A stretch of 10,228 nt of DNA from NCBI GenBank assembly GCA_964371035.1, contig CAYJLG010000061.1, forward strand, positions 1 through 10,228, given 5' to 3'. The notes beneath the pieces were generated by a model. The model searched no databases and had not been told where the DNA came from. It worked only from the letters and a program-made list of their open reading frames with translations. The stretch comes from UBA1535 sp964371035. Its GTDB lineage: Bacteria; Bacillota; Clostridia; Tissierellales; Sedimentibacteraceae. Below are positions 1 through 6,685 of this stretch, in pieces. The position numbers were made by a program, and so were the translations under genes. Numbering within the stretch: position 1 is the stretch's first letter; every line of letters begins with the position of its first letter.

Positions 1-293
1 ATGCAGGAGTAAAAAAATTCACAGATATTATAACTATTGCAGATTGCATAGATGCAGCTACAGATGATGTGGGTAGGAGTTATGCTCTTGGTAAAACCTT
101 AGAAATAGTCTTAGATGAACTTGACAAAGAAAAAGGTACGAGATATTCACCATTTATAGTAGATTTAATTATTAACAATAAAGAGTTGTACGATCAAATA
201 CAAGATGCACTCGAAAACTTCAGATATGATATGTATTATGAATGTTTTAATTTAAAGACGTTAACAACAGAGAGATTTGAGCCAAACATTTAA
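1..293 (+). CDS. HD/HD-GYP-type phosphohydrolase domain protein, C-terminal part only
   Basis: The reading frame (codons starting at position 3) is open from the window edge to the TAA at 291-293, so the gene starts upstream and only about the last 97 residues are visible. The visible part reads FTDIITIADCIDAATD, then VGRSYALGKTLE, a DELDKEKGTRYSP stretch and FIVDLI. This matches the C-terminal helices of bacterial HD/HD-GYP metal-dependent phosphohydrolases (ADxxDAxT, GRxY..GKT, GTRY.P..V). The metal-binding HD dyad and any sensory or GGDEF part would lie upstream, so the substrate (cyclic dinucleotide or other nucleotide) cannot be judged. A GTG at 69 is an internal codon, not a credible start, because the homology continues upstream of it. 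Family assignment is by motif recognition only. Confidence 0.72.
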   Translation, partial: AGVKKFTDIITIADCIDAATDDVGRSYALGKTLEIVLDELDKEKGTRYSPFIVDLIINNKELYDQIQDALENFRYDMYYECFNLKTLTTERFEPNI

Positions 294-420
294 GCGCATA
301 CAAAACACTCGCACAATATTTTCTACACTGATGCGCATGTCAAAAATCATTACAGTTCTACCGACTTAAAAAAGCTTAATCTCTTTCAATAAATAGTGAA
401 TAGTATACTCTTAAATCGAA

Positions 421-1335
421 CTAACCGGCTATAGCTTTTTCTAAATGAGCCACAAATTCTGACATATCATTAGTTAGTGGTTTAGATTTAAGTTTTAACC
501 ACCCTAATTTCATCATTTGTTTATTGTCTGATATAGGCACTGTTCTTATCGAGGGGTCTCCATAACCTTCTGGAATAATACCTGATCCTATCGAAAAAGC
601 GTCTAAGTTTAGCAACAAACTATAGATTGTTCCTCTATCATGAATTCGTATAGTCTTTTTAAGATGTTGTATTTCAACTAGAGAAACTTCTTCAGCAAAA
701 TCTAGAGCAGTTCCATTTTCTTGCCCAAACATTATATAAGGATATTTATCGAGTTCTTCTAATTTTACTGATTTTTTATCTGCTAAAGGATGATTTTTGC
801 TTATAAATATATGTGGCTTAATTTTTGCCAAAAAATTAAATTCGATATTTTTTGTCTTTAATACTCTTTGAATAAATTTTTCTGTCATGTCGGAAATAAA
901 TATAATTCCAATATCGCTTTTGTTGTTATAAATATCATCAATAACCTGATACATATCTGTTTCTTTTATTATAAGATCATATCTAGATAAGTTTTTTGAT
1001 CGAAAAAAGTTTACAAACGCTTCTACACTAAATGGGTATCTTTGAGTAGACACGCTAAAATTTAATGCTGGCTCAGATATTTCATTAGAATATAAAGTTT
1101 CAATCATATATTTTTGTTCTAAAATCGGCCTAATATATCCTAAAAATTCTTTTCCTTTGTTTGTCAACAAAACTCCTCTATTACTTCTTTCAAAAATTTT
1201 CAGTCCTAAATATTCTTCAAGTTCTTTTATAGAGTTGCTAATATTAGATTGTGACACAAATAAATTTGCTGCAGCTTTGTTAATTGAACCACATCTTGCA
1301 ATCTCTGCTACATATGTTAATTGTTGAAAAGTCAC
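421..1335 (-). CDS. LysR-family transcriptional regulator
   Basis: A classic LysR-type regulator of about 304 residues, the usual family length. The N-terminal winged helix-turn-helix is clear: FQQLTYVAEIARCGSINKAA, then FVSQSNISNSIKELEEYLG, LKIFERSNRGVLLT and GKEFL. An effector-binding domain follows from about residue 90 (for example the IFISKNHPLADKK segment). A GTG at 1344 would extend it by three residues. The only Shine-Dalgarno-like sequence (GAAAGGG, 1346-1352) ends one base before that codon but ten bases before the GTG at 1335, and family members normally begin just ahead of xFQQLxY, so 1335 is preferred. It is divergent from the methionine gamma-lyase gene, the standard arrangement for a LysR regulator and its target, so control of that gene and of itself is inferred. 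The effector is unknown. No clean terminator is visible after its stop. Confidence 0.94.
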   Translation of the reverse strand: MTFQQLTYVAEIARCGSINKAAANLFVSQSNISNSIKELEEYLGLKIFERSNRGVLLTNKGKEFLGYIRPILEQKYMIETLYSNEISEPALNFSVSTQRYPFSVEAFVNFFRSKNLSRYDLIIKETDMYQVIDDIYNNKSDIGIIFISDMTEKFIQRVLKTKNIEFNFLAKIKPHIFISKNHPLADKKSVKLEELDKYPYIMFGQENGTALDFAEEVSLVEIQHLKKTIRIHDRGTIYSLLLNLDAFSIGSGIIPEGYGDPSIRTVPISDNKQMMKLGWLKLKSKPLTNDMSEFVAHLEKAIAG

Positions 1336-1345
1336 TGTGAACACA

Positions 1346-1352
1346 CCCTTTC
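1346..1352 (-). promoter_or_regulatory. Ribosome binding site deciding the LysR start
   Basis: On the minus strand this reads GAAAGGG, complementary to the 16S 3' end. It lies 1 base from the GTG at 1344 and 10 bases from the GTG at 1335, which favours the shorter protein. Confidence 0.5.
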
Positions 1353-1530
1353 ATATAGTAATAAATATATTGAAAAAAATTAATTTAATATAAATTCAGC
1401 TTAACATATTATGACATAAATTTCAATGTTTTTATTATAAAAATACAATTTTTCTCATTGTTATTAGTCGTTATTCATAGATGGCATCTGAAATCAAAAG
1501 GAAAAAATAATAAAACATGTGTCTGTAATA

Positions 1531-1546
1531 TTTTTATGCATAAAAA
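1531..1546. promoter_or_regulatory. 16-bp perfect palindrome, candidate LysR operator
   Basis: TTTTTATGCATAAAAA is its own reverse complement. It lies about 75 bp upstream of the -10 element of the methionine gamma-lyase gene, inside the divergent regulator/target spacer. LysR regulators usually bind T-N11-A dyads near -65 of an activated promoter, and this site is in that range. The match is positional and structural only. AT-richness makes such palindromes more likely by chance, although the ATGCAT core is not pure A/T. Confidence 0.4.
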
Positions 1547-1620
1547 ATCTATTTAGGTATATCTATTTCATATAACTGAATATTAAAAAAATCTACTAAC
1601 ACCCTGATGTTTTTATGTTG

Positions 1621-1626
1621 TATAAT
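1621..1626 (+). promoter_or_regulatory. -10 element of methionine gamma-lyase promoter
   Basis: A perfect TATAAT sits 29 bp before the ATG. The hexamer 17 bp upstream (1598-1603, AACACC) does not resemble TTGACA, so the promoter would be weak alone, consistent with activation by the divergent LysR protein. Confidence 0.5.
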
Positions 1627-1655
1627 AGTATAAATAATATATTGAGAGGTGCTTT

Positions 1656-2852
1656 ATGGAATTAAAAAACGTTGGTTTTGGAACTAAATCTATACACGCA
1701 GGTAACGTAAGGGACAAACAATATGGAGCATTGACTATGCCGATTTATCAAACGTCAACTTTCGTTTTTGACAATTGTGAACAAGGTGGACGTAGGTTTG
1801 CGGGCGAAGAAAATGGGTATATATATACCAGGTTGGGAAATCCAACTACTACCGTTTTGGAAGAAAAGGTAGCAGCACTTGAAAATGCAGAAGCATGTGT
1901 TGCGGTGAGCTCTGGCATGGGCGCAATTACGTCTGCTATATGGACATTGTGCAAAGCTGGTTCACACATCATTGCTGATGGTACTTTGTATGGTTGTACT
2001 TATGCATATTTAAGTCATGGCATATCGAGATACGGTGTGGAAGTAACTTTTGTAGACACATCCAATAAAGAAAATATAAAGAACGCATTACGACCTGAAA
2101 CAACTATTGTATACTTAGAAACTCCTGCCAATCCAAATTTAAAGATAGCAGATATAAAAGATATTTCAGATTTAGTACATGAATATAACAAGGACATAAA
2201 AGTTATCTGTGATAACACATTTGCTACGCCGTATCTTCAAAGGCCGTTAGATTTAGGTGCAGACATGGTTATTCATTCTGCGACTAAATATTTGAACGGA
2301 CATGGTGACGTAATTGCCGGATTCATATGTGGTTCACAAGAACTAATGAATGAAGTAAGGCTTTTTGGCTTAAAAGATATGACTGGTTCTGTAATGGGAC
2401 CATTTGAAGCCTTTTTAATACTAAGAGGTTTAAAGACTTTAGAAATTAGAATGGACAGACATTGTTCTTCAGCAGCTTTGATAGCAGAATGGTTGGAAAA
2501 CAATCCTAAAGTTAAAAAAGTTTATTTCCCTGGTTTACCTTCACACGAAGGATATGAAATAGCTAAAAAACAAATGTCAAAATTCGGTGGAATGGTTGCA
2601 TTTGAGCTTGAAGGCGGAAAAGAAGATGGAATTAATTTCGTCAACAACTTAAAACTTTGTACGATTGCAGTAAGTTTAGGTGATGCCGAAACACTAATCG
2701 AACATCCTGCAAGTATGACACATTCTCCATACACAGAAGAAGAACTTATTGCTCAAGGTATCTCTCCTAGTTTAATAAGACTTTCGATAGGACTTGAAAA
2801 CGCAGAAGATATAATTAATGATTTAGAGCATGGTTTTAGCTACTTAAAATAA
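1656..2852 (+). CDS. mgl: Methionine gamma-lyase (PLP-dependent Cys/Met metabolism family)
   Basis: A 398-residue cytosolic PLP enzyme of the gamma-family (cystathionine gamma-lyase/synthase fold), full length. Visible active-site residues are Tyr57 and Arg59 in YIYTRLGNPT (phosphate and neighbouring-subunit contacts), the SSGMGA PLP-phosphate loop (85-90), Tyr112 in GTLYGCT, Asp186 in DNTFATPYLQRP, and the Schiff-base Lys211 in HSATKYLNGHGD. Cys114 in the LYGC motif is the residue that characterises methionine gamma-lyases (Cys116 in the Pseudomonas enzyme), while most cystathionine lyases have another residue there. Predicted reaction: L-methionine to methanethiol, 2-oxobutyrate and ammonia, with probable activity on homocysteine and cysteine. 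The ATG is preceded by GAGAGGTG (1644-1651) at good spacing. The gene is monocistronic, ends at a strong terminator, and is likely controlled by the divergent LysR regulator. A cystathionine gamma-lyase or O-acetylhomoserine sulfhydrylase role is the main alternative. Confidence 0.88.
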   Translation: MELKNVGFGTKSIHAGNVRDKQYGALTMPIYQTSTFVFDNCEQGGRRFAGEENGYIYTRLGNPTTTVLEEKVAALENAEACVAVSSGMGAITSAIWTLCKAGSHIIADGTLYGCTYAYLSHGISRYGVEVTFVDTSNKENIKNALRPETTIVYLETPANPNLKIADIKDISDLVHEYNKDIKVICDNTFATPYLQRPLDLGADMVIHSATKYLNGHGDVIAGFICGSQELMNEVRLFGLKDMTGSVMGPFEAFLILRGLKTLEIRMDRHCSSAALIAEWLENNPKVKKVYFPGLPSHEGYEIAKKQMSKFGGMVAFELEGGKEDGINFVNNLKLCTIAVSLGDAETLIEHPASMTHSPYTEEELIAQGISPSLIRLSIGLENAEDIINDLEHGFSYLK

Positions 2853-2864
2853 TTAGTGAGTTAT

Positions 2865-2903
2865 AAAAAATAAGAAGTCAATGTGATGGCTTCTTATTTT
2901 TTT
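2865..2903 (+). terminator. Rho-independent terminator after methionine gamma-lyase
   Basis: The arms AAAAAATAAGAAG (2865-2877) and CTTCTTATTTTTT (2890-2902) pair perfectly. Three further pairs (TCA/TGG, one wobble) lie above them, closing a 6-base loop. The 3' arm runs into the T-tract. Confidence 0.85.
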
Positions 2904-2951
2904 ATGGAGTAGCTGTAGTCGTATCATTCACAAATTTAAATTAAATTCTTC

Positions 2952-2980
2952 TGTACAATTTGTTGATTTTTTGATACAAT
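2952..2980 (+). promoter_or_regulatory. Promoter of the HAD hydrolase gene
   Basis: TGTACA at 2952-2957 (4 of 6 to the -35 consensus), a 17-bp spacer, and TACAAT at 2975-2980 preceded by TGA (extended -10). It lies 36 bp upstream of the ATG, downstream of the previous gene's terminator. Confidence 0.6.
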
Positions 2981-3016
2981 AAAGTTGTACGATGAACATC
3001 TGGAAGGAGGATTTCA

Positions 3017-3652
3017 ATGGGATTCAAATATGTTTTTTTTGACTTTGATGGTACCTTAGCCGATACTGAATCATTAAATCTAAAAATTTATCACCAATTA
3101 GCAGATATCTATAATATAAAAAAATTAACTTATGAAGAGTTTTTGAAACTAAAAAAATTAAGTATGATAGAAGTAATAGAGCACTTGGATATAAAAAAGA
3201 GACGCATTCCATTTATGTTAAGAAAAGGCAAGATTTTTCTTTATGAAAATATTAGTAAAGTCGAGTTTTGTAAAAGTGATTTAAAAGAAACTATTATCGC
3301 TCTTAAAGATTCGGGAATTAGAGTTGGTATCATCACTTCTAATTCAAAGAAAAATGTAAATGCATTCTTAGATAAACATAATTTTAGAGAATTTGAATTT
3401 GTGACTAATTGTTCTTTATTTGGCAAATCCAGAGTAATTAAGAAAACAATGAAAAAATTTGGAGCAAAACCTCATGAAGTTTTGTATGTAGGAGATGAAA
3501 TTAGAGATATCACTTCTTCAAAAGAAGCAGGCGTAAGTATCGCCTCTGTCACTTGGGGGTACAACTCGGCTGAAGGATTATCTGCAAATAATCCTGAGTA
3601 TTTGATTAGCAAATCAACTGAATTGCTAGAAATTTGCAAAAACACGAATTAA
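3017..3652 (+). CDS. HAD-superfamily hydrolase, phosphoglycolate phosphatase-like
   Basis: A 211-residue soluble haloacid-dehalogenase-type phosphatase. Motif I is FFDFDGTLADT with nucleophile Asp9 and acid/base Asp11. Residues ~15-85 form a helical cap (subclass IA style). Motif II is IITSNSK (Thr107/Ser108), the motif III lysine is probably Lys137 (FGKSRVIKK), and motif IV is VLYVGDEIRDI (Asp160, Glu161, Asp164) for Mg2+. These predict phosphate-ester hydrolysis; the substrate cannot be read from sequence, and Gph-, PpaX- or nucleotidase-like roles are all possible. The ATG follows an ideal AAGGAGG (3004-3010). The gene stands alone, with its own promoter and a terminator whose 5' arm lies in its last codons. 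Length is normal and no motif is missing. Confidence 0.9.
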   Translation: MGFKYVFFDFDGTLADTESLNLKIYHQLADIYNIKKLTYEEFLKLKKLSMIEVIEHLDIKKRRIPFMLRKGKIFLYENISKVEFCKSDLKETIIALKDSGIRVGIITSNSKKNVNAFLDKHNFREFEFVTNCSLFGKSRVIKKTMKKFGAKPHEVLYVGDEIRDITSSKEAGVSIASVTWGYNSAEGLSANNPEYLISKSTELLEICKNTN

Positions 3653-3692
3653 CTTCGCTCTACAAGGCGTATTGTTCGTGTTTTTGCTTTTT
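3636..3692 (+). terminator. Terminator overlapping the HAD gene stop codon
   Basis: GCAAAAACACGAA (3636-3648, inside the last codons) pairs perfectly over 13 bp with TTCGTGTTTTTGC (3675-3687), followed by five T. The 26-base loop holds a small CGCT/GGCG inner stem. The stop codon TAA (3650-3652) lies in the loop. Confidence 0.8.
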
Positions 3693-3854
3693 ATCTAACA
3701 TAATAAATGATTTTTAGATAATTTAAGAATTATTTCTTGACCTAACACGAATAATATGTTAAGTTAAATATTATTATATATAATCTTTTTCGAAACTAAT
3801 TTAGTAAATAAGTTTTATTGTTATTATATATGCTTTTTTATAGGAGGATTTAGC

Positions 3855-5747
3855 ATGAGTAAAAAAATCTATACAATTAAACCTGAAAATCACAATAAAG
3901 AAGACTTGACAAAAATATTGAAAGATCACGATGAAATACAATTTGTATCTTTTATGGGTGTAGATATCGGCGGAAATGGCACAGATGAAAAAATACCTAT
4001 CAAAATCTTTTTAGACGACATGGATGATATGCTTGCACATGGTATTCAAACCGATGGCTCCAGCGTTGAACTTCAAGGAATAGCAGTGTTGAACGATGCA
4101 CGAGTCGATTTAAAGCCAGATCTTGATTGCATGTGGTTTGTCGATCATAACGATGAATTTATACATGAAGATACAGGTCTCCCTATTGGAACTTTGAAAA
4201 TCCCTGCCTTTTTAGTGCATAACAACAAAGAGGTGTGTTCTAGATCTATCCTAAAAAGAGCGATTTCAAATCTAAAAAATGGAATTAAAAATATTTTATT
4301 CAATAATCCTATTTTATGTGCAAAGTATGGGTTTTCAGCAGATGACATAGATGAAATAGTACTTACTAGTGCTACTGAACTTGAAATGTGGGTCAATAGT
4401 CCTGAACAAGTAGCAGATTTAGAAGCTTTGTCTGCCTCACAGACATTGAAAGAACAATACTGGAAAAGAACGCTCGGCACAGTAAGAACTGTAATAGAAA
4501 AAAGCATGATAGAGCTTGGTAGCTACGGTTTAGAACCAGAAATGGCACATAAAGAAGTTGGTGGCATAACTAATACTATTGATTCTGCAGGTCGCATCAT
4601 TCACGTAATGGAACAATTAGAAATTGATTGGAAATTTTCAGGTGCGTTACAAGCTGCAGATAATGAAATGATTGTTAGAGAAATTTTAGAGGATCAATTT
4701 AGAAGTCATGGTCTCATAGTTTCATTTAAGGCAAAACCGCTCGAAGGTGTTGCAGGCAATGGTGAACACGTTCATATGGGCGTAGCCGTAAAATTGGCTA
4801 ACGGGAATAAAGTAAATATATTTTCTCCCGCTGACATGAAAGAAGACTATTTGAGCGAATTAGGCTATGGCGCATTAATGGGCATTTTAAAAAATTATGA
4901 AGTCATAAACCCTTTTGTAACTGCAACTAATGATGCTTTTAATAGACTAAAACCAGGATTTGAAGCTCCTGTTTGCATAGTAACTACTCTTGGAGGCAGT
5001 AAAGAAAGCCCTTCGAGAAATAGATCTGTATTAGTCAGTGTAATAAGGGATATAGAAAATACTTATGCTACAAGGTTTGAACTTAGATCTCCAAATCCTT
5101 ACTCAAATACGTATCTCGTCTTGGCTGCTTGTTTTCAAGCTATGCTTGATGGAATGACTTTTGTTGTTGATATGAATATGTCTACAAATGAGTTAGAAGC
5201 TGAAATATCAAAAAAACTAGGCGAAGATGCTAAGTATTTAGAAAAAAACAGAGAATATAGAAGTGAAGAAGATGTGTTTGAGCATTTCACAGAAGAACAA
5301 AGACAGGAACTTTATGGAAAATCACCTGCTACTGTTTGGGAAAATTTAGATTCATTCGGAAAATGTGAAGATAGGCAGAGTGTATTGAAAAATGGCGGAG
5401 TATTTACTGATGATATTATAAATTCGTTTAAATTAGTTACTCTTGAAAAATGGAAAAACGAACTTAAAGGCAGGATAATAGCAAATAATATCGAAACGAT
5501 TAGAAGTTTTGTAAAACTACATAACGATACAGATTGCGATTTGGATGTCATAAACTGGGAAGAAGTTACATTTTTTAAGAAAAAACTGATGAAAGACACA
5601 ATGCATAAAAAAAGCATTTTCACAAACTTAACTGAGGCGATCAACGCCAAAGATTTTGAAAATGCATCTGAACTTCAAAAATTGATGAATCAGAGAATGA
5701 CGGAAGTAAGACTTGCGTATTCTAAATATAAAAGAAATATATTTTAA
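3855..5747 (+). CDS. Glutamine synthetase, large divergent type-I-like form
   Basis: A 630-residue member of the glutamine synthetase superfamily, predicted to make glutamine from glutamate, ammonia and ATP. Residues ~25-100 are the beta-grasp domain, ending in the substrate loop QTDGSS (65-70). The catalytic domain shows the metal-binding pairs ELEMW (Glu175/Glu177) and GLEPEM (Glu227/Glu229), KAKPLEGVAGNGEHVHMG with His305/His307 (ATP/metal), NRLKPGFEAP (363-372), SRNRS (387-391, phosphate-binding arginines) and RFELRSPNP (407-415). Ordinary GSI proteins are ~440-470 residues and end soon after this point. Here ~190 further residues follow (about 440-630), charged and largely helical, with no recognised domain. 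No NLYDLP-type adenylylation loop is visible. Type III (GlnN, ~700 residues) has a different N-terminus. AGGAGG (3842-3847) gives the start. TTGACC at 3737 is a possible -35, but no matching -10 was found. glnA would be the usual name, but the subtype is uncertain. Confidence 0.9.
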   Translation: MSKKIYTIKPENHNKEDLTKILKDHDEIQFVSFMGVDIGGNGTDEKIPIKIFLDDMDDMLAHGIQTDGSSVELQGIAVLNDARVDLKPDLDCMWFVDHNDEFIHEDTGLPIGTLKIPAFLVHNNKEVCSRSILKRAISNLKNGIKNILFNNPILCAKYGFSADDIDEIVLTSATELEMWVNSPEQVADLEALSASQTLKEQYWKRTLGTVRTVIEKSMIELGSYGLEPEMAHKEVGGITNTIDSAGRIIHVMEQLEIDWKFSGALQAADNEMIVREILEDQFRSHGLIVSFKAKPLEGVAGNGEHVHMGVAVKLANGNKVNIFSPADMKEDYLSELGYGALMGILKNYEVINPFVTATNDAFNRLKPGFEAPVCIVTTLGGSKESPSRNRSVLVSVIRDIENTYATRFELRSPNPYSNTYLVLAACFQAMLDGMTFVVDMNMSTNELEAEISKKLGEDAKYLEKNREYRSEEDVFEHFTEEQRQELYGKSPATVWENLDSFGKCEDRQSVLKNGGVFTDDIINSFKLVTLEKWKNELKGRIIANNIETIRSFVKLHNDTDCDLDVINWEEVTFFKKKLMKDTMHKKSIFTNLTEAINAKDFENASELQKLMNQRMTEVRLAYSKYKRNIF

Positions 5748-5751
5748 GTGA

Positions 5752-5794
5752 AAAAATAGATGTAACAGAACTCAGATTTGTTGCATCTATTTTT
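5752..5794. terminator. Bidirectional terminator between glutamine synthetase and recX
   Basis: AAAAATAGATG (5752-5762) pairs with CATCTATTTTT (5784-5794). The stem continues above through a T-G wobble into AACA/TGTT, closing an 11-base loop. T-runs are present on both strands. It begins 5 bases after the glutamine synthetase stop and touches the recX stop codon, so it can serve both convergent genes. Confidence 0.85.
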
Positions 5795-6419
5795 ATTTGA
5801 TAAACAATTTGTTTATCACTTTGCCTGTAGTATTATAATCAAATCCTTTTTGCAAAAGATGATTTTGCACCTTTTGTCTTATGTTCTGCTTGTTTGATGA
5901 AATAAGTGAGTTATATTTTTTTTCACCTAACTTAAATGCTTTTTCAAATTCCGATTCATCTTCTATGTCGATTATTTTCTGGGAAATAATTTTTTTATCT
6001 ATACCTTTTAAGATTAAGTTTGAAACTATTTTATTTTTACCATATTTTGAAAATCGAACTTTATCGCTAATATATCTTTCGCAATAAGATTCGTCGTCGA
6101 TCAGTCCTAAACCTTCAAGTGCAGCTATAGTTTTGTTAATAGTACACTCTTCATAACCTTTATCAGCAAGTTTTTTCAACACTTCTTTTTTTGTTCTGTC
6201 TTGCGTTGAAATGTAGTTTAATGCCACACGTTTTGATTTTGAAAATTCTTCTTCTTTCAAAACATTATCTATAAATTCTATGTCTATGTCTTGAGCTAGT
6301 GATAGCTTAAACTTGTAAAAAATACTCGCGTGAATTCCAAATGCAAATTTACCGTCAAGAAACACATTGACTCTCTCAGTATTATTTTTTTGCTGTTCTA
6401 TTGCTGTAATTTTCGGCAT
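5793..6419 (-). CDS. recX: Regulatory protein RecX
   Basis: A 208-residue RecX, the small helical protein that binds RecA filaments and modulates strand exchange and coprotease activity. An N-terminal beta segment (ERVNVFLDGKFAFGIHA, 16-32) is followed by the typical tandem three-helix repeats: SKRVALNYISTQDRTKKEVL, KLADKGYEE, then GLIDDESYCERYISDKVRFSKYGK with the conserved LIDDxxYA-like stretch, and a last repeat ending in HLLQKGFDYN. Length agrees with long Firmicute RecX proteins. The ATG is preceded on the minus strand by AAGGGGTGAT (revcomp of 6423-6432). It is not beside recA, which is common in Firmicutes. It shares its upstream region with the divergent TIR gene. No canonical LexA box sits at its promoter. 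Confidence 0.93.
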   Translation of the reverse strand: MPKITAIEQQKNNTERVNVFLDGKFAFGIHASIFYKFKLSLAQDIDIEFIDNVLKEEEFSKSKRVALNYISTQDRTKKEVLKKLADKGYEECTINKTIAALEGLGLIDDESYCERYISDKVRFSKYGKNKIVSNLILKGIDKKIISQKIIDIEDESEFEKAFKLGEKKYNSLISSNKQNIRQKVQNHLLQKGFDYNTTGKVINKLFIK

Positions 6420-6463
6420 ATAATCACCCCTTTTTGCTAACGTAATATAACAATATAATAGTA

Positions 6464-6492
6464 ATTATATATAATTACTTTGAAAATGTCTA
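6464..6492 (-). promoter_or_regulatory. recX promoter
   Basis: On the minus strand there is TAGACA (6487-6492; 5 of 6 to the -35 consensus), exactly 17 bases, then a perfect TATAAT (6464-6469). The -35 overlaps the left copy of a 10-bp direct repeat (6490-6499). Confidence 0.65.
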
Positions 6493-6601
6493 CACAGTGT
6501 TACTATTCACATACAACTTCCCAATTGGAGTACCAGCGACAGATTTTATTATTTTTTCCTTTGGGGTACATATGTTAACTGTGAATACTAACTACACAGT
6601 G
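6490..6601. repeat. Direct and inverted repeat-bounded element, possible MITE-like insertion
   Basis: The 10-mer CTACACAGTG occurs exactly at 6490-6499 and 6592-6601. Immediately inside the copies lie TTACTATTCACA (6500-6511) and TGTGAATACTAA (6580-6591), inverted repeats of each other with one mismatch in 12. Direct repeats outside terminal inverted repeats is the order expected for a transposed element with a target duplication; the inner part is only 92 bp and codes for nothing. Internal small palindromes include CCAATTGG (6521-6528), CATATG and GTTAAC. An alternative is a repeated operator: ACTGTG at 6578-6583 can pair with CACAGT in either 10-mer. No second copy is visible in the window, so mobility is inferred. 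Confidence 0.4.
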
Positions 6602-6654
6602 ATTAAATTCATACTATTTTTGAAAAAAATCTACCATTTTAACATATTGTATTG

Positions 6655-6660
6655 TATAAT
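6655..6660 (+). promoter_or_regulatory. -10 element of the TIR-IMPase operon
   Basis: A perfect TATAAT 26 bp before the ATG. The expected -35 position (6632-6637, TACCAT) is poor, suggesting a weak or activator-dependent promoter. An alternative pair is TTGAAA (6620-6625), 17 bp, CATATT (6643-6648). Confidence 0.45.
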
Positions 6661-6670
6661 AAATCAACGA

Positions 6671-6678
6671 GAGGAGAA
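6671..6678 (+). promoter_or_regulatory. Ribosome binding site deciding the TIR gene start
   Basis: GAGGAGAA lies 7 bases before the ATG at 6686. Nothing comparable precedes the in-frame ATG at 6497, so the 63 extra codons upstream are not part of the protein. An ATG at 6678 is followed directly by TAA and is too close to this site to be used. Confidence 0.7.
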
Positions 6679-6685
6679 TGTAATT

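Larger units (their letters stand above)
1345..1655. other. Divergent LysR/methionine gamma-lyase intergenic region
   Basis: About 310 bp without a gene, very AT-rich. It contains a perfect 16-bp palindrome (1531-1546), a shorter dyad AGATG-G-CATCT (1479-1489), and the -10 element of the rightward gene (1621-1626). I see no SAM riboswitch, T-box or leader-peptide structure. The LysR promoter on the minus strand could not be placed convincingly. Confidence 0.6.

Noticed and set aside
294..336. GCGCAT/ATGCGC inverted repeat after the HD-domain gene as a terminator
   Set aside because: The six-bp arms have a 31-base loop and no T-run follows. The 294-420 gap holds nothing else I can support.
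396..405. GTGAATAGTA matching the arm of the repeat at 6501-6510, as a second copy of the MITE-like element
   Set aside because: Only ten bases match; the flanks differ and there is no partner arm, so chance is sufficient.
3771..3831. TTATTATATAT repeated 50 bp apart upstream of glutamine synthetase
   Set aside because: It is a low-complexity A/T word expected in such DNA; no dyad, riboswitch fold or consistent promoter could be built from it.
4145..4507. 120-codon open frame antisense to glutamine synthetase
   Set aside because: It lies wholly in the shadow of a well-conserved gene, with no ribosome site and no recognisable domain. Similar antisense frames at 9179-9562 and 5312-5650 are rejected for the same reason.
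6678..6683. ATG-TAA start-stop minimal ORF in the TIR leader
   Set aside because: The Shine-Dalgarno core is one base away, too near for initiation, and the pair is easily explained by chance in AT-rich sequence.
6497..6685. 63-codon N-terminal extension of the TIR protein from an upstream ATG
   Set aside because: It has no ribosome binding site, is hydrophobic and of random composition, and crosses the repeat element and the promoter. The TIR box-1 strand begins just after the ATG at 6686, which has a good GAGGAGAA.
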